This document shows, one piece after another, positions 52,151 to 60,424 of a stretch of DNA of 64,000 nt. Where the stretch lies: positions 61,377 to 125,376 of the forward strand of contig JAZTXK010000023.1 in NCBI GenBank assembly GCA_045636385.1, written 5' to 3'. Source of the stretch: CAG-390 sp045636385. GTDB lineage: Bacteria > Bacillota > Clostridia > Oscillospirales > CAG-272. The position numbers were made by a program, and so were the translations under genes. Positions within the stretch are counted from its first letter, which is position 1. Each line of letters begins with the position of its first letter. Under the pieces are notes generated by a model. It ran no database searches and had not been told where the DNA came from. It worked only from the letters and a program-made list of their open reading frames with translations.

Positions 52151-54169
52151 ATGAAAAAGACACTTTCCATCATCCTTGCGCTTGTTATGATCCTTTCGAT
52201 GAGCATGGTCTCGGTTTATGCCGAGGACGTACTCCTCGTCGCTAACAGCGCTCCCGAAGGCACCGCTATCACTAACGAGGCAGAATTCCTCGCTATGGCA
52301 GCAGACGGCAAGTACTACCTTGCTAACGACATCACCCTCACCGCTCCCTACGCTCAGGCGTTCACCGGTACTTTCGACGGTAACGGCAAGACCGTAACCG
52401 TTTCTCAGCCTATGTTCGCTGACTTCGGCGGTACTGCAAAGAACCTCGTTATCGAGGGCTCTATCACCGCTCTCGGCGCTGACGCAGAGATCGCTCTCTT
52501 CACCGCAGTGGGCGCACGCGGTGCAGTTGCTGCTACCATTAATGGCGAAGCTACCGTTGTTTTCGAGAACATCAAGAACAACGCAAGCGTTTCCGCTATC
52601 GGTAACATTCCCGACAGTGACGACTGCGCAGGCGGTATCGTTGGTCTTATCAACAACGCTGCAGCAAACGTTACCTTCATCAACTGTGAGAACAACGCAG
52701 CTATCACCGGTCTCAACCAGGTCGGCGGTATCGCAGGCTTCATCAAGGCTGCTGCTTCCGTTACCTTTGACGGCTGTGTAAACAACGGCGAGATCAAGGA
52801 AACCGGCACCAGCGCATACAGCGCAGGTATCGTTTGCCGCTCCGACGCTGAGCTCACCACCTTCAAGGGCTGTGTAAACAACGGAACCGTTTCCGCAGGT
52901 AAGGACCAGGCAGGCGGTATGCTCGCATACGCAGCAAAGGGCTCCTTCGTTGTTGACGGCTGTGTAAACAACGGTACTATCGCTCCTACCGTAGGTAAGG
53001 CTGCAGGTATCGTTGCTAACATCAACTGCAACGACGCAAACGGTGCAAAGGGCTACTACGTAACCATCACCAACTGTGTAAACAACGGTAAAATCACCGC
53101 AGGCGGCGACGCTCAATACGCTGCAGGTATCACCTCCACCGTTCAGAACAACCTCGCAACCACCATTTCCAACTGTGTAAACTACGGCGAGATCAACGGT
53201 ACTCACGACTCCGGCGGTATCGTAGGTCACACCACTCAGGCTATCATGAAGCTCTCCTTCTGCGAGAACTTCGGTAAGGTAACCACCACCAGCGACCAGT
53301 ACGCAGGCGGTATCGTAGGTTACGCTTGGGGTACCAAGCAGACCACTTACTCTGCAGAAACCTTCGATTACACCAACATCGTTGAATTCAACATCAACCA
53401 CGCTGACATCACCGGCGACCTCCGTACCGGCGGTATCGTAGGCTCCTTCGGCGCATCCGATTCCCGCGGTATCTGGCTCTGCCAGTACAACATCAACCTC
53501 GGTAACGTTACCTGTATGGGTACCGGCACCTCCGAGTCCGCTAATGCTGCAGGCGGTATCGTAGGCTACGCTTACGGCTCCGGCTCTGTTGCTTGCGCTT
53601 ACATTATGAACAACCTCAACCTCGGTAACGTTGAAAACAAGAGCACCGATAAGGGCGTAGCTTCCTACATCCTTGGCTACATCAGCTCCAACGGTCTCTC
53701 CAAGATCACCGGCAACACCGCTTCCGGTACCGTTACCGCTGCAAACGGCAATGCATTCGCATTCGGTTGGAACAACAACGAGAAGTACATCTTCCTTGAT
53801 TGCTCCGGCAACACCATCCCCGCAGATTGCACCCTTCCCTTCACCCGTGAGCTTGGCGCAACCGACAAGGTTTACGAAGTTGGCGCATTCGATATGGCTA
53901 AGCTTGTAAGCGGCGAGTACGTTTACAATCTCAACCAGGCTGCAGGCAAGGACGTTGTTTACATGACCGTTGACGGCGCTACTTTCGAGCCCACCGTTAT
54001 CGCTGACGAGGAGAAGGCAGTTGTTAAGAACGCTGACGGCACCTTCGGCAACCCCGTTGTTGAGATCCCCGAGGTTCCCACCACCGGTGACTCCGCAGTT
54101 ATCTTCGCTATCATCGCTGTTGTCTCCATCCTCGGAGTTGCAGTTGTTGCAAAGAGACGCGAGTTCTAA
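52151..54169 (+). CDS. GLUG-repeat surface protein 3 with VPTTGD anchor
   Basis: The 672-aa protein is the longest paralog. After a signal peptide (MKKTLSIILALVMILSMSMVSVYA) comes the shared N-domain, then ten or more repeats of the type C-V-N-N-G-x-I ... A/SGGI (for example NCENNAAITGLNQVGGIAGF, GCVNNGEIKET). The end is EVPTTGD, a helix and AKRREF, whose last 25 residues match proteins 1 and 2. Predicted beta-helix adhesin; function not shown. Confidence 0.85.
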   Translation: MKKTLSIILALVMILSMSMVSVYAEDVLLVANSAPEGTAITNEAEFLAMAADGKYYLANDITLTAPYAQAFTGTFDGNGKTVTVSQPMFADFGGTAKNLVIEGSITALGADAEIALFTAVGARGAVAATINGEATVVFENIKNNASVSAIGNIPDSDDCAGGIVGLINNAAANVTFINCENNAAITGLNQVGGIAGFIKAAASVTFDGCVNNGEIKETGTSAYSAGIVCRSDAELTTFKGCVNNGTVSAGKDQAGGMLAYAAKGSFVVDGCVNNGTIAPTVGKAAGIVANINCNDANGAKGYYVTITNCVNNGKITAGGDAQYAAGITSTVQNNLATTISNCVNYGEINGTHDSGGIVGHTTQAIMKLSFCENFGKVTTTSDQYAGGIVGYAWGTKQTTYSAETFDYTNIVEFNINHADITGDLRTGGIVGSFGASDSRGIWLCQYNINLGNVTCMGTGTSESANAAGGIVGYAYGSGSVACAYIMNNLNLGNVENKSTDKGVASYILGYISSNGLSKITGNTASGTVTAANGNAFAFGWNNNEKYIFLDCSGNTIPADCTLPFTRELGATDKVYEVGAFDMAKLVSGEYVYNLNQAAGKDVVYMTVDGATFEPTVIADEEKAVVKNADGTFGNPVVEIPEVPTTGDSAVIFAIIAVVSILGVAVVAKRREF

Positions 54170-54188
54170 TCAAATTAAACTATCAATC

Positions 54189-54218
54189 AAGCCATCCGCG
54201 CACCGTCGCGGATGGCTT
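54189..54218 (+). terminator. Terminator of GLUG gene 3
   Basis: A 12-bp stem AAGCCATCCGCG / CGCGGATGGCTT with loop CACCGT, followed by TTT. Confidence 0.8.
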
Positions 54219-54311
54219 TTTCCTATAGTCATAATGCACAATTTGTGATAATATAATATGTGTATTCTTACAAATGTTGCGCATCAAACGCCCGTAATTA
54301 TTGATAATTAC

Positions 54312-54340
54312 TTGACTTTTATAGTAATTTGTGTTACAAT
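54312..54340 (+). promoter_or_regulatory. Promoter of GLUG protein 4
   Basis: TTGACT, 17 bases, TACAAT with the context TTTGTGTTACAATTA, as at gene 1. Confidence 0.8.
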
Positions 54341-54386
54341 TAGTTATCTCAAATTTACGAGAAATATTTCTCAGAAAGGTCCCCAA

Positions 54387-56255
54387 ATGAAAAAGACACT
54401 TTCGGTCATTATGACCATCTGCATGATCCTCTCGATCTGCTCCTTCTATGTTTCTGCGGCTCCCCAGGGCACCGCGATCACAAATGAAGCCGAATTCCTC
54501 GCTATGAAAGAGGACGGCGCTTACTACCTTGCTAACGACATCACTGTTACTAAATCCTACGAGGGTTTGTTCACCGGCGTTTTCGACGGTAACGGCAAGA
54601 CCGTAACCGTTTCCGAGCCTATGTTCCTTGAGTTCTGCGGAACCGGTATGAACCTCACCCTTCAGGGTGAAATCGTTGCCGACCACGCTAAGGATAACGG
54701 CTACTGGGCACGCGGCGCGTTCGCTTGTATGGCTTCCGGCGACGGTATGGTTACTCTCTACAACATCGTAAACAACGCTAACGTAACCGGTTTTGCAGAA
54801 GAGGACACCGCAGCTTACCCCTCTCTTCTCGGTAACTCTTACACCGGCGGTATCCTCGGATCGTTTGACAACAAGTCTGTAGGAACTGCTGCTTCCATCC
54901 AGATCATCAACTGTGTAAACAACGGTAACGTCAAGGGCTACCACTGCGCAGGCGGTATCACCGGTATCCTCTACGTAAACGACTCCTCCTACTCCGGAGA
55001 GATGACCGCAACCGTTACCAACTGCACCAACAACGGTTCCATTGAGAGCTTCAACAACTACACCGGCGGTATGGTTGGACGTGTTTACTATTGCGTAGAA
55101 GCTCTGTTCACCGGCTGTATCAACAACGGTTCCGTTCACAGCTACGGCAACACCGGCGGTATCGTTGGCCACACCACCAACTCCTCCCTCATTATGCGCG
55201 TATGCCAGAACAACGGTACTATCACCACCTCCGACGCCGCTGAATCGACTGCTTACGCAGGCGGTCTTCTCGGCTACGGCCAGGGCACCAAGGACGCCAA
55301 CAGCGCGGCTGAAACCGGTACGTACGCAAACCTCGTTGAATACTGCATCAACACCGGTAGCGTTTCCGGTCAGCGCAGAACCGGCGGTATCATCGGTTCT
55401 ACCGGCGCGGACGGCGCATTCGGTCTCTCCCTCACCCGTTACTGCATCAACACCGGTACTGTTGTAAACAAGGGTATTGGTACTTCCCATGCACAGTGTA
55501 ACGCAGGCGGTATCCAGGGCTACGGCTACGGCTCCAAGACCAACGAGTACGCGTTCGTTACCAACTGTATCAACGCCGGCGTCGTCGAGTCTCTTAACGC
55601 AGAATTCGGTATCGCAGCTCACTTCCTCGGCTACATCAGCTCCAACTACGCTATCATCGCCGACAACTTCGCAACCGGTACCCTCAGCTCCGCTGCAGGT
55701 AAGGAATACGCTCTCGGTTGGAACAACGCAGGCGTATACGATATCGCAACCGCAAACAACAAGATCCCCGCTACCAACACTCATAAGCTCGCATACGAGA
55801 ACGGCAACGAAGAAGGCACCTTCAACACCGGCGTAGTTGATGAGTCTTACCTCCTCCTCGGCACCGCTATCGCGGACTTCAACGCAGCTTACAAGGCAGC
55901 TACCGGCGCTACCTCCGATGCAATAACCATGACCATCGACGGCACCTTCCATCCCAATATCGTAGTTCTTGAAGCAGCTGCTCCCGAGATCACCTACCCC
56001 GAGGTTAATGAAACTCCCGAAACCACCGCTGCTCCCGAGACCACCAAGGCTCCCGAGACCGAGGCTCCCGTAGAGACCACTGAGGCTCCCGCAGAGACCG
56101 AAGCTCCCGCAGAGACTGAGGCTCCCGCACAGACCGAAGCTCCCGAGACCGAGGCTCCCAAGGCGGGCGGATGCGGATCTATGATCTCCGCAGGCGCTAT
56201 CCTCGCTATCCTCTGCCTCGCAGCAGTTCCGATGGTTAAGAAGAACCGCGACTGA
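54387..56255 (+). CDS. GLUG-repeat surface protein 4 with TE(A/T)P linker and GGCG-type end
   Basis: I start at 54387 (MKKTLSVIMTICM), with CAGAAAGG upstream. The 622-aa paralog has the same N-domain and about eight repeats (TGGILGSF, AGGITGIL, TGGMVGRV, TGGIVGHT, AGGLLGYG). Unlike the others it then has a low-complexity linker of TEAPxE-type repeats (about residues 550-590) that may span the wall, and ends KAGGCGSM, a hydrophobic helix and KKNRD. This GGCG end resembles that of the CHAP protein at 33429, so it may be anchored in the membrane. Confidence 0.85.
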   Translation: MKKTLSVIMTICMILSICSFYVSAAPQGTAITNEAEFLAMKEDGAYYLANDITVTKSYEGLFTGVFDGNGKTVTVSEPMFLEFCGTGMNLTLQGEIVADHAKDNGYWARGAFACMASGDGMVTLYNIVNNANVTGFAEEDTAAYPSLLGNSYTGGILGSFDNKSVGTAASIQIINCVNNGNVKGYHCAGGITGILYVNDSSYSGEMTATVTNCTNNGSIESFNNYTGGMVGRVYYCVEALFTGCINNGSVHSYGNTGGIVGHTTNSSLIMRVCQNNGTITTSDAAESTAYAGGLLGYGQGTKDANSAAETGTYANLVEYCINTGSVSGQRRTGGIIGSTGADGAFGLSLTRYCINTGTVVNKGIGTSHAQCNAGGIQGYGYGSKTNEYAFVTNCINAGVVESLNAEFGIAAHFLGYISSNYAIIADNFATGTLSSAAGKEYALGWNNAGVYDIATANNKIPATNTHKLAYENGNEEGTFNTGVVDESYLLLGTAIADFNAAYKAATGATSDAITMTIDGTFHPNIVVLEAAAPEITYPEVNETPETTAAPETTKAPETEAPVETTEAPAETEAPAETEAPAQTEAPETEAPKAGGCGSMISAGAILAILCLAAVPMVKKNRD

Positions 56256-56275
56256 TATCAAATTATATACTTATA

Positions 56276-56310
56276 AAAACGAACCGACTCCCCGTGAGTC
56301 GGTTCGTTTT
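56276..56310 (+). terminator. Terminator of GLUG gene 4
   Basis: A 14 to 15-bp stem AAACGAACCGACTC / GAGTCGGTTCGTTT followed by T-run. Confidence 0.85.
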
Positions 56311-56347
56311 TTGCGTACTCTTCAATAATAATTGATAATTAATTTTA

Positions 56348-56376
56348 TTGACAATAGAGTAATATTATGATATAAT
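56348..56376 (+). promoter_or_regulatory. Sigma-A promoter of the reductase/AcnX region
   Basis: TTGACA, 17-base spacer ending TGA, TATAAT; then AAAGGAG and the ATG at 56409. Confidence 0.8.
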
Positions 56377-56408
56377 TAATTTAATTATATATAAAGGAGA
56401 TTTTTCAG

Positions 56409-58475
56409 ATGAATAATCTTGATCCCAAATACGAGGCGTTATTTACCCCTTGGAAGGTCGGTAACGTCGAAATCAAAAACCGTATCGTAATGTGCCCGAT
56501 GGGCGGAACCTCGCTCTTTGGCTGGTTCGAGCTTGGCGGATGCCATTTCGACAAGGAAGCGGCAAAGCTCTTCCTTGAGAGAGCACAGAATAACGTAGGT
56601 CTTATCATCCCCGGCATCGCTCCCCTTCGCGATACCTTCTGGGGCAAGTGGCTCTGGCAGAATCCGAAGATGTTCGAGGACCTCAAGGTATTTATGGACG
56701 AGATCCACAAGACGGGCGCAAAGCTCTTCATTCAGCTTACCGCAGGTATGGGTCGCTCCTGGGCGATCACCGAGCTCGTTGCTCCCCTTCACAAGAATAA
56801 ATTCACCCGCGCGCTTATCAAGCCCATCATTGACACCAATCACGAGCTTGCTTGCCCCTCGCCCCAGCCTTCTCGTTGGGCGCACGACATCACCTGCCCC
56901 GAGATGACCGTTCATCAGATCCACGAGATCATCGAGGCTTTCGCAAAGACCGCGAAGCTCTGTATGGATGCGGGCGTTGACGGTGTTGAGGTTCACGCGG
57001 TTCACGAGGGTTACCTCCTTGACCAGTTTGCGATCGAGTTCTTCAACAAGCGTACCGACAATTACGGCGGAAGCTTTGAGAACCGCTATCGCTTTGCTGT
57101 TGAGGTCGTTGAGGCGATCAAGGAAGCTTGCGGCAAGGACTTCCCCGTTTCTCTCCGCTATTCGGTAGAGTCCAAGATGAAGGGATTCTGCGAGGGTGCT
57201 ATGCCCGGTGAGGACTACGTTGAAGTCGGACGTAATATGGAAGAGTCCGAAAAGGCGGCTAAGTACCTCCAGGATGCGGGCTACGATATGCTCAACGCCG
57301 ACAACGGTACCTATGACTCCTGGTACTGGGCGCATCCGCCTATGTATATGCCCCAGAACTGCAACCTCGAGGACGTTGCGCACATAAAGAAGTTCGTCGA
57401 TATTCCCGTCGTTTGCGCGGGACGTATGGAGCCCGACGTCGGAGCGCAGGCTATCGCAGAGGGCAAGATCGACGGTATGGGAGTTGCGCGTCAGTTCCTC
57501 GTTGACCCCGAATGGATCACCAAGCTCATCGAAAACCGCATCGAGGACATCAAGCCTTGTATCTGCTGTCACGCGGGATGCTTCAACTTCTCTTCCTCGA
57601 AGGGACACGCAAACACTCAGGATCTCACCGACACTATGGGACTTGCACGTTGCGCGCTCAACCCCGTGACGATGCAGTCGAAGAAATATAATATTCAGCC
57701 CGCGAAGAAGGCAAAGAAGGTTGCCGTTATCGGCGGCGGTATCGGCGGTATGGAAGCCGCTATCGTCTGCGCGAAGCGCGGACACAGCGTAACTCTCTAC
57801 GAAAAGTCGGGCGAGCTCGGCGGCGTATTCATCGCGGCGGCAGCCCCCTCCTTCAAGGAAAAGGACCGCGACCTTATCGCTTGGTACAAGAGAGAGATCG
57901 CGCGTTATTCCTCTATCGAGGTCAAGCTCAACACCGAGGTCACCGACGTTGCATCTCTCGGCGCTGACGAGGTAATCGTCGCTACCGGTGCAAAGGCAAA
58001 GAGAATTCCGATCCCCGGCGTAGAAAAGTCTATCGAGGCTGTTGACTTCCTCCTTGGCAAGAAGGAAGTTGGTGAGCGTGTCGTCGTTATCGGCGGCGGA
58101 CTTACCGGATGCGAGATCGCATACGAGCTCTTCCTTCAGGGCAAGAAGCCCACGATCGTTGAGATGATGGATGACCTCATCGTCACCCCCGGAATCTGCC
58201 TTGCAAACACCTCCTACCTCCGCGATTGCTTCAAGACCAACAAGGTACCCGTTCACCTCGAGACCGGCGTTAAAGAGATCCGTGACGGCTCGGTAGTCGT
58301 TGCTGATAAGGAAGGCAAGACCTTTGAGATCGAGGCTGACTCGGTAATCCTCTCGGTCGGTTACAATCCCGCGCCTATTGCAACAAAGGGCGTTCACGTC
58401 ATCGGCGACGCGCAGAAGGTCGGCAACCTCCGCTCCGTAATCTGGGGCGCTTGGGACGTGGCAACAAAGATCTGA
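56409..58475 (+). CDS. Old-Yellow-Enzyme-type NADH:flavin reductase with 4Fe-4S and FAD domains
   Basis: The 688-aa protein has an FMN TIM barrel (residues 1-350; KNRIVMCPMGG, DGVEVHAVHEGYLLDQF, the barrel end VDIPVVCAGRM), an iron-sulfur cluster segment CICCHAGC...ARCALNP (about 375-410), and a pyridine-nucleotide oxidoreductase domain with VAVIGGGIGGMEAA and VVVIGGGLTGCEIA. This layout is that of 2,4-dienoyl-CoA reductase, trimethylamine dehydrogenase and the bile-acid enzymes BaiCD/BaiH. It reduces an activated C=C bond; the substrate is unknown. Its stop lies in the loop of the first hairpin of the array that follows. Confidence 0.92.
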   Translation: MNNLDPKYEALFTPWKVGNVEIKNRIVMCPMGGTSLFGWFELGGCHFDKEAAKLFLERAQNNVGLIIPGIAPLRDTFWGKWLWQNPKMFEDLKVFMDEIHKTGAKLFIQLTAGMGRSWAITELVAPLHKNKFTRALIKPIIDTNHELACPSPQPSRWAHDITCPEMTVHQIHEIIEAFAKTAKLCMDAGVDGVEVHAVHEGYLLDQFAIEFFNKRTDNYGGSFENRYRFAVEVVEAIKEACGKDFPVSLRYSVESKMKGFCEGAMPGEDYVEVGRNMEESEKAAKYLQDAGYDMLNADNGTYDSWYWAHPPMYMPQNCNLEDVAHIKKFVDIPVVCAGRMEPDVGAQAIAEGKIDGMGVARQFLVDPEWITKLIENRIEDIKPCICCHAGCFNFSSSKGHANTQDLTDTMGLARCALNPVTMQSKKYNIQPAKKAKKVAVIGGGIGGMEAAIVCAKRGHSVTLYEKSGELGGVFIAAAAPSFKEKDRDLIAWYKREIARYSSIEVKLNTEVTDVASLGADEVIVATGAKAKRIPIPGVEKSIEAVDFLLGKKEVGERVVVIGGGLTGCEIAYELFLQGKKPTIVEMMDDLIVTPGICLANTSYLRDCFKTNKVPVHLETGVKEIRDGSVVVADKEGKTFEIEADSVILSVGYNPAPIATKGVHVIGDAQKVGNLRSVIWGAWDVATKI

Positions 58476-58607
58476 CGATCTTTGTTGCAGTGATATTCGT
58501 CCTTCGGACGAGTGATATTGCCTATGGCAGTGATATTGCGCTTTGCGCAGTGATATGTTTGCCTACGGCAAACGTTAAGGTAGATTTTCTCGCTACGCTC
58601 GAAAATC
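58461..58607 (+). repeat. Hairpin array with AGTGATATT linkers
   Basis: Five palindromes, GCAACAAAGATC-TGAC-GATC... (58461-58488), CGTCC-TTC-GGACG (58498), GCC-TAT-GGC (58520), GCGC-TTT-GCGC (58538) and TTTGCC-TAC-GGCAAA (58558), are joined by AGTGATATT/G at 58489, 58511, 58529 and 58549 (period 18-22). An imperfect sixth palindrome follows. It starts at the stop codon of the reductase. Confidence 0.85.
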
Positions 58608-58636
58608 ATTTTTATTGAATTTGAAAGGATATAGAT

Positions 58637-59911
58637 ATGTATCTTAATGAAGAACAGCAGGCGATACTGAACGGCTCGCAGGGCGAGACCATGGCGAAGA
58701 TCATGAAGACCATGGTTATGTTCGGTGACGCTTTTGGGGCAGAAAAAATGGTGCCCGTTACGTCAAAGCACAACCACCTCGTTACCTCCTTCGGTCTGAA
58801 GGTAATGGCGCCCGTTTACGATCTTATGCAGCAGCTTCTTGATGCGGGCGTAAAGTCGAGCCAGACCTTCTCGGTCGACCCCAGACCTATCGACAAGAAC
58901 GTTCCCGCAAACTTCCTGCAGAACCTTGTTTTCAACAAGCTTATGTACACCAAGCAGAATTTCTACGAGGAGCAGCTCCACAAGCTCGGACTTATGTCGG
59001 ACGATGCCTTCACCTGCGCTTGCTACCTCGATCAGGTTGGCAACGTACCGAAGAAGGGCGACGTCCTCTCCTGGGCTGAGTCCTCCGCAGTAGTTTACGC
59101 AAACTCGGTTCTCGGCGCGCGTTGCAACCGTAACTCGGGCATTATGGACATTATGGGCTCGATCGTCGGCTACGTTCCCTACTTCGGTCTTCTCACCGAC
59201 GAGGGCAGACGTGCAACCTGGATCATCAAGATCGAGACCACCAAGAAGCCCGAAGCACAGCTTCTCGGCTCCGCTATCGGTATGAAGGTAATGGAGGACG
59301 TTCCCTACGTTATCGGACTTGACAAGTGGATCGGCGACGAGCTGAACGATTCCGCTTGCACCTACCTCAAGGATTTCGGCGCGGCAACCGCATCGAACGG
59401 TGCTGTCGGACTTTACCACATCGACAACCTCACTCCCGAAGCAAAGGAGCAGGGCAAGGCTCTCATCGCCGACGGCGCAAAGGAATACGTCATCACCGAC
59501 GCCGAGCTTGAAAGAGTAAAGGCAAACTACCCTGTTGTATGGAAGAATCCCGATGCAACACCGAAGCTCTGCTTTATGGGATGCCCCCATATGTCGCTCC
59601 AGCAGCTCAAGGATTGGACCGACAAGGTCGAGGCAGGACTCAAGGCGGCGGGCAACAAGACCGTTCTCATCCCCACCGTTTTCACCGCCGCTCCCAAGGT
59701 TCTCGAGGAATTCAACAAGACCGAATATGCCGCACGCCTCAAGGCAACCGGCGTTATCACCTCTTATATCTGCCCCCTTATGTATATGAACAACCCGCTT
59801 TGCAAGAAGATGCCCGTCATCACCTCGTCGAATAAGCTCCGCACCTACACCACGGCGCGCTACTACACCGACGATGAAATTCTTGCAGCTATCACAAAGG
59901 GAGGTAAATAA
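58637..59911 (+). CDS. Aconitase X large subunit (catalytic domain)
   Basis: The 424-aa protein matches the AcnX catalytic domain: LNEEQQAILNGSQGETMAKIMKTMV at the start, PVTSKHNHLV (the usual 'saH' site), SWAESSAVVYANSVLGARCNRNSG, IVGYVPYFGLLTDEGR and CFMGCPHMSLQQL near the C-terminus, with Cys that can hold an iron-sulfur cluster. In bacteria AcnX proteins dehydrate cis-3-hydroxyproline; archaeal ones dehydrate mevalonate 5-phosphate. The small swivel domain is a separate gene directly downstream, so this is the two-subunit type. Substrate uncertain. Confidence 0.85.
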   Translation: MYLNEEQQAILNGSQGETMAKIMKTMVMFGDAFGAEKMVPVTSKHNHLVTSFGLKVMAPVYDLMQQLLDAGVKSSQTFSVDPRPIDKNVPANFLQNLVFNKLMYTKQNFYEEQLHKLGLMSDDAFTCACYLDQVGNVPKKGDVLSWAESSAVVYANSVLGARCNRNSGIMDIMGSIVGYVPYFGLLTDEGRRATWIIKIETTKKPEAQLLGSAIGMKVMEDVPYVIGLDKWIGDELNDSACTYLKDFGAATASNGAVGLYHIDNLTPEAKEQGKALIADGAKEYVITDAELERVKANYPVVWKNPDATPKLCFMGCPHMSLQQLKDWTDKVEAGLKAAGNKTVLIPTVFTAAPKVLEEFNKTEYAARLKATGVITSYICPLMYMNNPLCKKMPVITSSNKLRTYTTARYYTDDEILAAITKGGK

Positions 59912-59913
59912 AA

Positions 59914-60357
59914 ATGAGAGAATTCAAAGGACGCGTTGTAACCCCCGGTACTACGACCGCTGAAGCCGTCGTTACCACTCAGGGCTTTAATACTCTCGCC
60001 TCGATGCAGATGGCTCTGCAGTTTGGCGACAAACAGACCAAGTGCGGCGACCAGAACAACCCCGAGCTCAACGGCAAGCCCCTCTGCGGCAAGGCTCTCT
60101 GCCTGCCCCAGACGATCGGCTCGACCACGGGCGGACTCGTTCTCTACTGCGCTTGCTCTATGAAGCGTCAGCCCGCTTGTATGCTCTTCTCCGAGCATAT
60201 CGACTCGCTCGCGGCGGCGGGAGCAATTCTTGCATCCGTTTGGGTTGAGGACATCAATATGCCCGTCATCGACTGCCTCGGCGAGGAATTCATCAATTAC
60301 GTCAAGGACGGCATGACCGTCACCGTCAAGGAAGACGGAGTGGTAGTTGTTGACTAA
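59914..60357 (+). CDS. Aconitase X small subunit (swivel domain, DUF126)
   Basis: The 147-aa protein begins REFKGRVVTPGTTTAEAVV and contains GKALCLPQTIGSTTGGLVLYC and SEHIDSLAAAGAILASVW, the DUF126 swivel signature with the conserved Ser in GSTTGG. It starts 3 bases after the large subunit, with the ribosome site GGGAGG, so the two are made together and should form one dehydratase. A terminator follows. Confidence 0.88.
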   Translation: MREFKGRVVTPGTTTAEAVVTTQGFNTLASMQMALQFGDKQTKCGDQNNPELNGKPLCGKALCLPQTIGSTTGGLVLYCACSMKRQPACMLFSEHIDSLAAAGAILASVWVEDINMPVIDCLGEEFINYVKDGMTVTVKEDGVVVVD

Positions 60358-60370
60358 ACACATATAATAT

Positions 60371-60400
60371 ATTGGAGGAACCCGGGTGGGTTCCTCCAAT
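60371..60400 (+). terminator. Terminator of the AcnX operon
   Basis: A 13-bp stem ATTGGAGGAACCC / GGGTTCCTCCAAT, then AACATCTTTTTT. It covers the GTG at 60386 that would start the longer CDF frame. Confidence 0.85.
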
Positions 60401-60424
60401 AACATCTTTTTTCGGAGGCTCAAT

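Noticed and set aside
54183..56261. Long minus-strand frame (692 codons) opposite GLUG gene 4, and similar ones opposite genes at 50239, 52151, 56409 and 1315
   Set aside because: They mirror real genes, have no ribosome site, no recognisable motif and odd composition; biased codon use keeps the opposite strand open.
58461..58607. CRISPR array
   Set aside because: The constant part is only 8-9 bases and the intervening parts are palindromes, not spacers; no cas gene is present.
60386..60424. GTG start of the CDF exporter
   Set aside because: It lies inside the AcnX terminator stem; the TTG at 60425 has GGAGG at the right distance.
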